A stretch of DNA of 64,000 nt from positions 310,001-374,000 of the forward strand of contig JAJDDF010000006.1 of assembly GCA_029260455.1 (NCBI GenBank), in the 5' to 3' direction. The notes beneath the pieces were generated by a model, which worked only from the letters and a program-made list of their open reading frames with translations, was not told the origin of the DNA and searched no databases. The position numbers and the translations under genes are program-made. This stretch comes from Phycisphaerales bacterium (GTDB taxonomy: Bacteria > Planctomycetota > Phycisphaerae > Phycisphaerales > UBA1924). This document shows positions 51,384 through 58,615 of the stretch, piece by piece. How positions within the stretch are numbered: position 1 is the stretch's first letter; each line of letters opens with the position of its first letter.

Positions 51384-52432
51384 GGTTGGCGAACACGCGC
51401 GAGACGGCTTCTCTTTTCGGCCCCTGGACTCCCCTCCGCAAGCGCCACCTTACGTTCGCCCGTTGACGTACGCGGTGTGCCGCTTATCCGGACCACACGC
51501 TGCAACTCCGCGATGTTCTTCGTGTCGTATGCCCGTCCCGATTCATCGACCCCCTTGGGCGTCTCCAAGATTATGGGTACGCCTTGCCCCCCCCATCGGT
51601 TCGCCAGACTTTCACAGGTGAGCACCGCTGCAAAGGCCCCCTTGGCAACATGCCCCGCCCCGATGTGAGCATGCCGATCCCGTCGAGACCCGCAGGGGGC
51701 CATGGAATCGTTCATGTGAATGACCAACAGGTGCTCAAGGCCGCAGAGTTCGTCAAAAGTCTTCAGCATCGTCTGCCCGAGCGCTACGCCCTCTGCGATG
51801 GTCCGTTTTTTGCCAGTGCCATCGCCATTGGCATGGGTCGCTATGTCATACCCCGCCGCAAGGGCATGACAGGTGTCAAGGCAAAACCCGAAGCGCGGCT
51901 CCGCATCTTTTCCGATCACATCGACCAATGTTGCCCGAAGTTGGGCCAATTCTTCAAATGTCCGCCCGAGTGTTGTTCCGCCGCCTGCGGTGTTTTCAAG
52001 GCACACTGTCACGTTCACATCAGGGGTCTTATCGAGCACTTTGGCATACGCGCTAGCAATCCGCGCAATGCCGACATCCACACCCTGGCCCATGTGCGCC
52101 CCGGGGTGCGACACAAGCCGCGTGATACCCAAGCCATCACAGCGCTTGATCTCCGCAACCATCGCATTGATCGACTTCTCCCAAAGTTCGTCATTGGGTG
52201 AAGCAAGATTGATCAGGTAGCTGTCATGCGACACGGCCCGGGGCTCAGGTCCATCGCCCCACGCCTGCACCAGCGCCTTCCGCCACTGCGCGATTGCATC
52301 GTCATCCGGCGTTTTGACTTTCCACTGCCGTTGATTGGCTGTAAAAACCTGCACACAATCGAGTTTGAGCTCGACCGCCGCTTCAATGGCATGGAACATG
52401 CCGCCTGCAATGGAAAGGTGAGAGCCGTACAT
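51380..52432 (-). CDS. nfo: Endonuclease IV (AP endonuclease)
   Basis: Nfo cuts DNA 5' of abasic sites in base excision repair. The 350-residue protein has the three-zinc TIM-barrel ligands: His69, His109 (VSHPGAHMG), Glu146 (CLENTAGGG), Asp186 and His189 (FCLDTCHALAAGYD), His239 (IHMNDSM), Asp252 and His254 (RDRHAHIGAG) and Glu290 (ILETPKG). GSHLSIAGG at the N-terminus is diagnostic. About 40 basic residues at the C-terminus (TSTGERKVALAEG...) exceed the usual 280-290 residue length. It leads the operon nfo, TPR lipoprotein, queF, zinc ribbon and rdgB. Confidence 0.95.
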   Translation of the reverse strand: MYGSHLSIAGGMFHAIEAAVELKLDCVQVFTANQRQWKVKTPDDDAIAQWRKALVQAWGDGPEPRAVSHDSYLINLASPNDELWEKSINAMVAEIKRCDGLGITRLVSHPGAHMGQGVDVGIARIASAYAKVLDKTPDVNVTVCLENTAGGGTTLGRTFEELAQLRATLVDVIGKDAEPRFGFCLDTCHALAAGYDIATHANGDGTGKKRTIAEGVALGQTMLKTFDELCGLEHLLVIHMNDSMAPCGSRRDRHAHIGAGHVAKGAFAAVLTCESLANRWGGQGVPIILETPKGVDESGRAYDTKNIAELQRVVRISGTPRTSTGERKVALAEGSPGAEKRSRLARVRQP

Positions 52433-52482
52433 TGGGGGGTGGGTATCCTACCCGGTGATTCGAGCATCGAAAGGATGTGCAT

Positions 52483-53265
52483 ATGGACCTTGGCATTCGC
52501 GGCCACGTGGCACTGGTGACCGCTTCGAGTAAGGGACTTGGTCGCGCAACCGCTGAGGCTCTCGCGGCGGAGGGCGTGGACCTCATCATGACCGCGCGCA
52601 CCGAGGGGCCGTTGCGCGACGCTGCCAATGCCATCGCAACCAAACACGGTGTGCGCACGCATGCCATCGCCTGCGACGTTGCAACTGAAACTGGTTGCCA
52701 TGCCGCCATCAATGCCGCCCGCGAGCACTTTGGCCGACTGGACATCCTTGTCACGAACACGGGCGGGCCCGAGCGCGGCAGCTTCACCGAATGCACCGAC
52801 GACATGTGGCACGCAGGCGTCGAAAGCACACTCATGAATATCGTGCGCCTCGTGCGCGGTGCCACGCCGATGATGCTCGCAAATGGCTGGGGACGCATCG
52901 TCAACATCGCCTCCGTCACAGCGCACCAGCCCATCAAGAACCTGACCATTTCCAACGCCATTCGCCCGGGAATCGTCGGCCTTGCCAAAGACCTCTCTGA
53001 TGAACTTGCCCCCAAGGGCATCTGCATCAACACCATCTGCCCGGGCTTGCACAAAACCGATCGCGTCTTGCACCTTGCCCAAGGCAATGAGGCGAATGAT
53101 CTCGATGCGTATTTCAAACGACTTTCAACTGGCATCCCGGTCGGCAGCATCGGCGAACCGGCAGATCTCGGCAGCGCCGTTGCCTTTTTGTGCAGCCAAC
53201 AAGCGCGATATATCACGGGCACAACCCTCACCGTCGACGGCGGGGCAAACCGCGGGCTGTGGTAA
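52483..53265 (+). CDS. Short-chain dehydrogenase/reductase family protein with atypical active site
   Basis: The protein has 260 residues. The nucleotide-binding motif TASSKGLGRATAEAL (about 14-28) and NTGGP are clear, and GRIVNIASVT carries the usual catalytic Ser strand. In place of YxxxK the sequence reads LTISNAIRPGIVGLAKDLSDEL, so the Tyr is missing. A subgroup of SDRs with SNAxR at this point is known in bacteria. The C-terminal YITGTTLTVDGGANRGLW is normal. Whether it is an active oxidoreductase is open. The atoE-type transporter gene starts nine bases after it, so the two form an operon. Confidence 0.9.
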   Translation: MDLGIRGHVALVTASSKGLGRATAEALAAEGVDLIMTARTEGPLRDAANAIATKHGVRTHAIACDVATETGCHAAINAAREHFGRLDILVTNTGGPERGSFTECTDDMWHAGVESTLMNIVRLVRGATPMMLANGWGRIVNIASVTAHQPIKNLTISNAIRPGIVGLAKDLSDELAPKGICINTICPGLHKTDRVLHLAQGNEANDLDAYFKRLSTGIPVGSIGEPADLGSAVAFLCSQQARYITGTTLTVDGGANRGLW

Positions 53266-53274
53266 CGTCTGCCC

Positions 53275-54711
53275 ATGCTCGCACGCCTCGGCTCGATCAT
53301 TGCCCGCCTCTTCCGCGCCATTGCGCCTGATCCTTTTGTCATTGCGATCCTGCTGACGTTCCTCACCTTTGCACTTGCGCTTGTGTACACAGACGCCACG
53401 CCGCGCGAGGTGCTCGGCGCATGGTCCGGTTCTGAAGGTATTTTTTCACCCAACCTGCTCGCCTTTGCCCTGAAAATGTGCCTGATTCTTGTCACTGGTC
53501 ACGCACTCGCATCGGCGCCACTGATGTCGCGCATGCTGCGCCGTCTGGCATCGTGGCCGCACTCACAGAAACAGGCGATCGCACTGGTCGCCTTCAGCGC
53601 AGCGCTGCTCGGCACTGTCAACTGGGGGCTCGGCCTAATCGCCGGTGCCATTCTTGCGCGCGAGACAGGCCGCGCCATGCAGGCGCGTGGCATTGCCGTG
53701 CATTACCCCCTGCTCGCCGCTGCGGGCTATGTAGGTCTGATGGTCTGGCATGGCGGCTTCTCGGGCAGCGCACCACTCACGATGGCGAACAAGGTCGAGA
53801 TTGCCGAAGTTTTCGGTGCAAACTCTGGCCTCGATCCACTTGCACTCTCAAAGACACTTCTCTCCCCACTCAACTTCATCGTCACCGGCGGGCTGCTCAT
53901 CCTGGCGCCGCTTGTTCTTGCATTCATGTCACCCAAAGGCGAAGAGTGCCGCACGCCCGACCAATACAAGCTCGCCGACGACGGCACGGTTCGCCTCGCA
54001 CCCGATCCCGACAAGCCGTTCTTGCCGCGTTTGCTTGAAGACACGCCGATGGTCACCATTGCATTGCTCGGCGCGCTCTTTCTCTGGGCGTTCAGCTTCT
54101 ACGCGCCCGACCTGACCTTCAGCCTCACGCGCGGGAGCTTTGGCGTCGATCTCGAATCCCTCGCCATCGATGACGAACGCCCCGGCATCAACACACTTGG
54201 CCTGAACGAAGTCATTCTCACCTTGCTCATGCTTGGGCTGATTCTGCACGCCACGCCGCGGCGCTATGTCGCTGCCATTCAAGATGGCGCAGGCGCCTGC
54301 GCAGGAATCATCCTGCAATTTCCACTGTACTTCGGCATTCTCGGCGTCATGAAACTTGGCCTGATCGAACAGATGGCGCTCGGCATTGCACACGCTGCGG
54401 GACCGGGCGGCCTGCCCATCCTCACGTTTCTTTCTGCGGGACTTGTGAATCTCTTCGTGCCATCAGGCGGCGGGCAATGGGCGATTCAAGGACCCATCGC
54501 ACTGCGCTCGGCGCAGGAGGCGGGCGTACCGATTGAAAAGATGGTGATGGCGGTTGCCTATGGCGATCAACTGACCAACATGCTGCAACCGTTTTGGGCA
54601 CTGCCATTGCTTGCGATCACCGGCGCCAAGGCACGCGAGATCGTCGGCTACACCGCTGTGCTCATGGTGATCGCGGCGCTGTGGATCGCGCTGTGGTTGT
54701 GGATTTTGTAG
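53275..54711 (+). CDS. Short-chain fatty acid transporter, AtoE family
   Basis: The 478-residue integral membrane protein has about 11-12 hydrophobic segments. VNWGLGLIAGAILARETGRAM, YPLLAAAGYVGLMVWHGGFSGSAPL, LVNLFVPSGGGQWAIQGP and YGDQLTNMLQPFWALPLL are strong AtoE (PF02667) landmarks. The E. coli homologue is linked to acetoacetate and short-chain fatty acid use. Here it is coupled to an SDR gene rather than to acyl-CoA transferase genes, so the substrate may be another short carboxylate. A dispersed palindrome follows the stop. Confidence 0.92.
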   Translation: MLARLGSIIARLFRAIAPDPFVIAILLTFLTFALALVYTDATPREVLGAWSGSEGIFSPNLLAFALKMCLILVTGHALASAPLMSRMLRRLASWPHSQKQAIALVAFSAALLGTVNWGLGLIAGAILARETGRAMQARGIAVHYPLLAAAGYVGLMVWHGGFSGSAPLTMANKVEIAEVFGANSGLDPLALSKTLLSPLNFIVTGGLLILAPLVLAFMSPKGEECRTPDQYKLADDGTVRLAPDPDKPFLPRLLEDTPMVTIALLGALFLWAFSFYAPDLTFSLTRGSFGVDLESLAIDDERPGINTLGLNEVILTLLMLGLILHATPRRYVAAIQDGAGACAGIILQFPLYFGILGVMKLGLIEQMALGIAHAAGPGGLPILTFLSAGLVNLFVPSGGGQWAIQGPIALRSAQEAGVPIEKMVMAVAYGDQLTNMLQPFWALPLLAITGAKAREIVGYTAVLMVIAALWIALWLWIL

Positions 54712-54730
54712 GGACTCGGAAATTCCTGCC

Positions 54731-54753
54731 AGCCCCGAGCGCAAAGCGAGGGG
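54731..54753. repeat. Dispersed palindrome, copy 2 (between convergent genes)
   Basis: This is the exact reverse complement of bases 35789-35811 over 23 bases, with the same CCCC...GGGG arms around GAGCGCAAAGCGA. It follows the stop of the transporter gene by 19 bases and precedes the end of a gene on the opposite strand, the same arrangement as copy 1. Confidence 0.75.
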
Positions 54754-54755
54754 GT

Positions 54756-55085
54756 CTATGATCGCAACATCGGCACGATCCACTCAAGCAGCATGTGCAC
54801 GCCGAATGCAAACGCAATCAGAAATGAAAGCGTCTGCAACGTCATGAGCCACACCTGCCGCCAGAAGTATGACAGGTCGATCACGCGCACGCCCTTGTAG
54901 GCCATCGCGACAAGGAAGCACAACGGCACGAGTGTCAACCACCACTGGTCATGAATATTCATTGGGTCGACAAAGGGCGTGCCGCCCTGCCACAAACCGT
55001 TGCCTGCAATGGGCGCACCAGGAAGCGGAGCGCTACCACCGGAGCCGCCAACCTGCGCCAAGACATGCATCGTAAAAAGTGTCAT
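54756..55085 (-). CDS. Small membrane protein, unknown
   Basis: The protein has 109 residues. A Gly/Pro-rich N-terminal 45 residues (QVGGSGGSAPLPGAPIAGNG..; landmark) precede two membrane helices (WWLTLVPLCFLVAMAYKGVR and VWLMTLQTLSFLIAFAFGVH). A short amphipathic stretch (VIDLSYFWRQ) lies between them. Its ATG overlaps the stop of the upstream gene by four bases, so the two proteins are likely made together and may interact. Confidence 0.75.
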   Translation of the reverse strand: MTLFTMHVLAQVGGSGGSAPLPGAPIAGNGLWQGGTPFVDPMNIHDQWWLTLVPLCFLVAMAYKGVRVIDLSYFWRQVWLMTLQTLSFLIAFAFGVHMLLEWIVPMLRS

Positions 55086-55609
55086 GATCCGCCACCCCCT
55101 CGGCGAATGCGGACGCGCTGATCATGAACTGGGCGCTGCTTTGGCTTGCGATGTGTACTGCTGCTCCCATGCCCATGTCCATGCCAAGTGCAGTCGATGA
55201 TTGCGATGAGGTTCAGCATCCCCGCAAGGGCGACATACAACATGCCCACATCATTGATGCGAGAGAGTCCCTTGCGCGGCGAGGGTGCGGAGGCTCCCCC
55301 CTTTGCTCCCGAACCGGGGAGGGGTGTGATTTTTTTTCCCGCAGCGTTGGTTATTTTGAAATGGTTCTGGTGGAGATAGTCAAGCCCGAAAGTCGTCGGC
55401 CCTGCCAATGCCTGCACGCCGAACCAGAGGGGGTCTTCTTTGCTGTCGATGGAATCGATCCCGCCGACGAGCAGCCCCCCCGCAATGAGCCCCAGAATCG
55501 CCCCCCCTACATAGAGTGCCCGGCGAATCTGCCCCAGCGCAACATAGCCAAGGCCCGGCAAAATCAATGCCAGAATCGCTGCAACGGGTTGAAATCTTGG
55601 TTCATGCAT
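55082..55609 (-). CDS. Membrane protein resembling DUF6677
   Basis: The protein has 175 residues. The opening HEPRFQPVAAILALILPGLGYVALGQIRRALYVGG (landmark) is typical of small planctomycete membrane proteins that carry the PGLG-x-x-x-LGQ motif, also seen in TM2-like families. Two further hydrophobic segments follow (GAILGLIAGGLLVGGI, MLYVALAGMLNLIAIIDC), then a His/Arg-rich tail. The family label is from memory. The downstream small membrane gene overlaps it. Confidence 0.78.
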   Translation of the reverse strand: MHEPRFQPVAAILALILPGLGYVALGQIRRALYVGGAILGLIAGGLLVGGIDSIDSKEDPLWFGVQALAGPTTFGLDYLHQNHFKITNAAGKKITPLPGSGAKGGASAPSPRKGLSRINDVGMLYVALAGMLNLIAIIDCTWHGHGHGSSSTHRKPKQRPVHDQRVRIRRGGGGS

Positions 55610-55851
55610 GCTGATCGCCGCCCGGAAATACTCACACTTGACCCGATTGCTTCACTTCTCGATTGACAAGCGAACGGGTGACAGTAGTGTACCGGCGCAC
55701 CGCGATTCGGATCCCCGGGCAGGCGGCGTGTGGACTCGGCGGCACCCCGACGGTTCACTGTGCAACTATTGATGCCTGTCGTGATCATGTGGGCTGCTTT
55801 GGTGTATGAGTAGCAAGAGACATTTGAAGTCCCGAATGAGAGAGTTCTGTC

Positions 55852-56172
55852 ATGGTTGAATCAACACCATTGGTGACACTCGCACAAGCCATTTCCATTG
55901 GCCTGCCCGATGTTGAACAAAGGCGAAGGCCTGCTGATGCCCCTTGGAGATGTGATCGTTCTCACAGCGAGCGCTGGTCCCAGAACACAACGCCCCTTCT
56001 TGCCCTCGACGATGATGAAGACAAGAAGAAAGACGATGAGGATGGATATTGGGACGATGACTTTGATGATGATGAGGATGATGACTTTGAAGACGATGAA
56101 ACAAGTGTCGATGAAGATGAGCCCGACGCTGACGACGACCTCGAAGACGAAGAGGACGATGAAGAGTTCTGA
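55852..56172 (+). CDS. Small Asp/Glu-rich protein
   Basis: The protein has 106 residues. The first half is polar and unremarkable. The second half is almost only Asp and Glu with a few Lys, Phe and Tyr (for example DDEDGYWDDDFDDDEDDD), so it is disordered and highly acidic. GAGAG precedes the ATG. Acidic proteins like this occur in planctomycetes; roles such as cation binding or histone-like protein binding are guesses. A second open frame overlaps on the same strand, but its product is Met/Arg-rich and implausible. Confidence 0.55.
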   Translation: MVESTPLVTLAQAISIGLPDVEQRRRPADAPWRCDRSHSERWSQNTTPLLALDDDEDKKKDDEDGYWDDDFDDDEDDDFEDDETSVDEDEPDADDDLEDEEDDEEF

Positions 56173-56238
56173 GTGCAGTCGGCATATACACCAGAAGTGA
56201 TTCGCCGCCGGCCTGCACCCCGAAAGGGGAACATCGCT

Positions 56239-56649
56239 ATGGCTGGCAAGCAGAACACCAGTTCACCAGAACGGGACTTCACTGAGGAAGTTGTCGATGC
56301 GCGTCTCGGCATCGACCGCCGGGAACTTGCCAAAGGCGCGGAACTGCAGACTGGCCTCGAACGCCGGCGCGGTCCCGGACGCCGGCGCACCGACTTTACA
56401 CGTGCCGCTGAAGAAGGCGAGATGACCCCGGAACAGTTCCTGTTCCTGCAAGCCATCGATGCCTTTAAGAAAGTCAACGACAAAACATTTCCCGCGTGGA
56501 CTGATGTGCTCGAAGTCATTCGCCTGCTTGGCTATCGCAAGACCTGCACATCGCAACTCACCATCATCAATTCCGAAGACTGGACAGAAAAAGCTGACGC
56601 CCCCGCAGGTGTACGCGACAAGCCCGGGCACTACGACGAAGAAGAATAA
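56239..56649 (+). CDS. Small cytoplasmic protein, unknown
   Basis: The protein has 136 residues from the ATG at 56239, with AAAGGGGAA upstream. A basic stretch LERRRGPGRRRTDFTRAAEEG is followed by helices MTPEQFLFLQAIDAFKKVN and FPAWTDVLEVIRLLGYRKT, then an acidic tail. The end has AGVRDKPGHYDEEE. The pattern is that of small proteins widespread in planctomycetes; no domain is recognised. It lies downstream of the acidic protein gene on the same strand. Confidence 0.75.
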   Translation: MAGKQNTSSPERDFTEEVVDARLGIDRRELAKGAELQTGLERRRGPGRRRTDFTRAAEEGEMTPEQFLFLQAIDAFKKVNDKTFPAWTDVLEVIRLLGYRKTCTSQLTIINSEDWTEKADAPAGVRDKPGHYDEEE

Positions 56650-56676
56650 CGCGGGCAACAACGATTGAATCGCGGT

Positions 56677-57879
56677 CTATTTCACCGAGTGTTCCTCATG
56701 CCATTTCTTGAGAACTTCCTGCTCACGCGCCAACTTGATCCCTGCCCGGACCGTTGCCTGCCGCTCTTTGGGCAATGTTGCCCACCACGCAAGTGTATCG
56801 CGCACCGTCTCTGCCACCGGCCGGAAGGTAAGCCCCACATCCACGGCGCGCTTATTTGACCATGTGAATACGCCGCTCGTCTTCGGATCTGACCACATGG
56901 GCATATCGCCCCAGGCCTGCACATTGTTTGATTCCAGCCACGCCGCATCGCACCATGTGAAGTGCGCATCGCCGCCCGTGACCGCTTTGCACCCATAGAG
57001 CAAGTCAGCGATCGTCATCGTGTGCGCAGGCCCAAGTGCATTGAAGTGACCCGCTGTGGTCTGTTCGAGCAGATGCACCATAAACTGTCCCAGATCGCGC
57101 ACATCGATGTACTGCGTCGGATCATTGATGTTGCCCGGCGCAAGAATCTCGCCGCCGCGCTGCACGCGCACCGGCCAATAGGTGAACCGATCTGAAAAGT
57201 CCCTCGGGCCCACAATCAACCCTGGCCGCACGATCGTCGCTCTGCCACCAAAGTGCTTCTCGACCGCCCTCTCGCAATAGCCCTTCAACGCGCAATAGTG
57301 CTGCTGCACATCTTCTGTGGTCGGGTCTTCCAGCACTTCGAGCTTTGTATCTTCATCGCCATTCCAGATTTCCGTCCAGTTCTCGTACACACAGGCGGTT
57401 GACACAAACAGGTATTGATCCGCCGCATCTTTCAGTAAGTCCGCCGATGCATCCGCCGTGCGCTGCGCATACCCCGATGTATCAATCACCGCATCCCAGC
57501 GCCGACCTTTTTCAATTTCCGCTTCGATCGCACTCAGGCCTTCGTCGATTGTGGGATCGCGATCACCCTTGAGGGTTTCCAGTTGCTCGAACATCTCCGG
57601 TGCGCGCTTCTTGCGATTGAACAGCGTCAACGTATGCCCACGCTGCGCCGCATAATGCACGGTATGCGGCCCAAGAAAGCCCGTGCCCCCGAGAAACAAA
57701 ATCTTCAATGGCTTGTCCGCCTTGCCCGGATCATTCCCCCTCATGCCAACCCCGCCCGGCAAATGACCATCGCCCTGCTGCCTGCGCGCAAGTGCGGTCG
57801 GTGCCGCCGACGCTGCTGCCAGCGCCGCTGCGCCAAAGGCTGCGGTCTGCATAAATTGCCTGCGAGATGTTTCCGACAT
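56677..57879 (-). CDS. Tat-exported NAD-dependent epimerase/dehydratase-like protein
   Basis: This extended-SDR protein has 400 residues. The N-terminus MSETSRRQFMQTAAFGAAAL is a twin-arginine signal, so it should be exported folded with its cofactor. The Rossmann motif FLGGTGFLGPHTV (about 62-74) and the catalytic YCALK (Tyr about 196, Lys about 200) are present, with STACVY supplying the Ser/Thr. Substrates of this planctomycete-frequent family are unknown; exported sugar-nucleotide-type epimerases are unusual, since activated sugars are cytoplasmic. It is on the minus strand and converges on the preceding small gene. Confidence 0.9.
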   Translation of the reverse strand: MSETSRRQFMQTAAFGAAALAAASAAPTALARRQQGDGHLPGGVGMRGNDPGKADKPLKILFLGGTGFLGPHTVHYAAQRGHTLTLFNRKKRAPEMFEQLETLKGDRDPTIDEGLSAIEAEIEKGRRWDAVIDTSGYAQRTADASADLLKDAADQYLFVSTACVYENWTEIWNGDEDTKLEVLEDPTTEDVQQHYCALKGYCERAVEKHFGGRATIVRPGLIVGPRDFSDRFTYWPVRVQRGGEILAPGNINDPTQYIDVRDLGQFMVHLLEQTTAGHFNALGPAHTMTIADLLYGCKAVTGGDAHFTWCDAAWLESNNVQAWGDMPMWSDPKTSGVFTWSNKRAVDVGLTFRPVAETVRDTLAWWATLPKERQATVRAGIKLAREQEVLKKWHEEHSVK

Positions 57880-57993
57880 TTCGAATCTCCATATGGGTCG
57901 CGCTCATCCTGATTCACCGCGGTGATGTTGCTTTCTACCAGCGATCTCTCAACCGGGTTGATCCATCCCCTTCATTTCTCTACCCAAAGAGCA

Positions 57994-58020
57994 TTCTCTG
58001 TGCCCTCTGTGTCCTTTGCA
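57994..58020. repeat. CAGAG-rich intergenic repeat, degenerate copy
   Basis: On the minus strand this reads as AGGACACAGAGGGCACAGAGAA, related to the CAGAG-step repeats at 171-189 and 58523-58604. It lies in the 170-base gap between the divergent epimerase and GNAT genes. Confidence 0.5.
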
Positions 58021-58049
58021 GTTAGATTCTTGCCTGTAAGGAGTGCCCC

Positions 58050-58511
58050 ATGCAAAAAGTGGCTGTTTCGCGAGCAGAACCCATCGACGCTGGCCCGGTC
58101 GGCGAGATTTTTGATCTCTATCGCCAGTTTTATGACGCCGAGACCGATGTCCAGGGCTCGATCAAGTTCATCGCAGAGCGCCTGCGCGCCAAGGATTCCG
58201 CCATCTTCGCCGCCCGCCTCGAAGGCACACCCTCAAGTCATGTCGATGGTTTTGTGCAGCTCCTGCCCAAGTTCTCGACATCGCGCATGCGCCGTGACTG
58301 GATATTGAACGATCTGTATGTCCGCGATGATGTGCGGCACAATGGTGTTGCCAAAGCGCTCATGCGCGAAGCCGAAGCCTTTGCCAAACGCACCGGTGCC
58401 GGGCGCTTGCAACTCAAGACTCAGATTGATAACACCGAGGCGCGCAAACTCTACGAGCGCCTCGGCTGGCGAGAAGACAAAGAGTTTGTGACGTATGTGA
58501 AGGATGTCTAA
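58050..58511 (+). CDS. GNAT family N-acetyltransferase
   Basis: The protein has 153 residues with TAAGGAG upstream of the ATG. The acetyl-CoA site is LNDLYVRDDVRHNGVAKALMREAEAFA (landmark, about 87-113), containing the R-x-x-G-x-A-like loop. NTEARKLYERLGWRED is the usual motif B. The substrate is not predictable: GNATs modify amines on proteins, antibiotics or metabolites. It has no clear operon partners. Confidence 0.92.
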   Translation: MQKVAVSRAEPIDAGPVGEIFDLYRQFYDAETDVQGSIKFIAERLRAKDSAIFAARLEGTPSSHVDGFVQLLPKFSTSRMRRDWILNDLYVRDDVRHNGVAKALMREAEAFAKRTGAGRLQLKTQIDNTEARKLYERLGWREDKEFVTYVKDV

Positions 58512-58522
58512 GGAATGACTGA

Positions 58523-58604
58523 ACCACAGAGCACACAGAGATAAGGGTGTCGATCCTGGGGTTCTTCTTTCTCCTCAGATGATTCTTCTCTGAGCCTCTG
58601 CGGT
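58523..58604. repeat. Inverted pair of CAGAG-rich repeats between convergent genes
   Basis: ACCACAGAGCACACAGAG (58523-58540) reads on the plus strand, and the 19-base repeat ACCGCAGAGGCTCAGAGAA reads on the minus strand at 58586-58604. They face each other in the 104-base gap between the convergent GNAT and FG-GAP genes. The second is an exact match to bases 171-189. Confidence 0.6.
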
Positions 58605-58615
58605 AAATTCTCTTC

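Noticed and set aside
55898-56200. Alternative same-strand frame overlapping the acidic protein gene
   Set aside because: It gives a Met/Thr/Arg-rich product (runs of MMKTRR type) typical of a frame-shifted reading of Asp/Glu codons.
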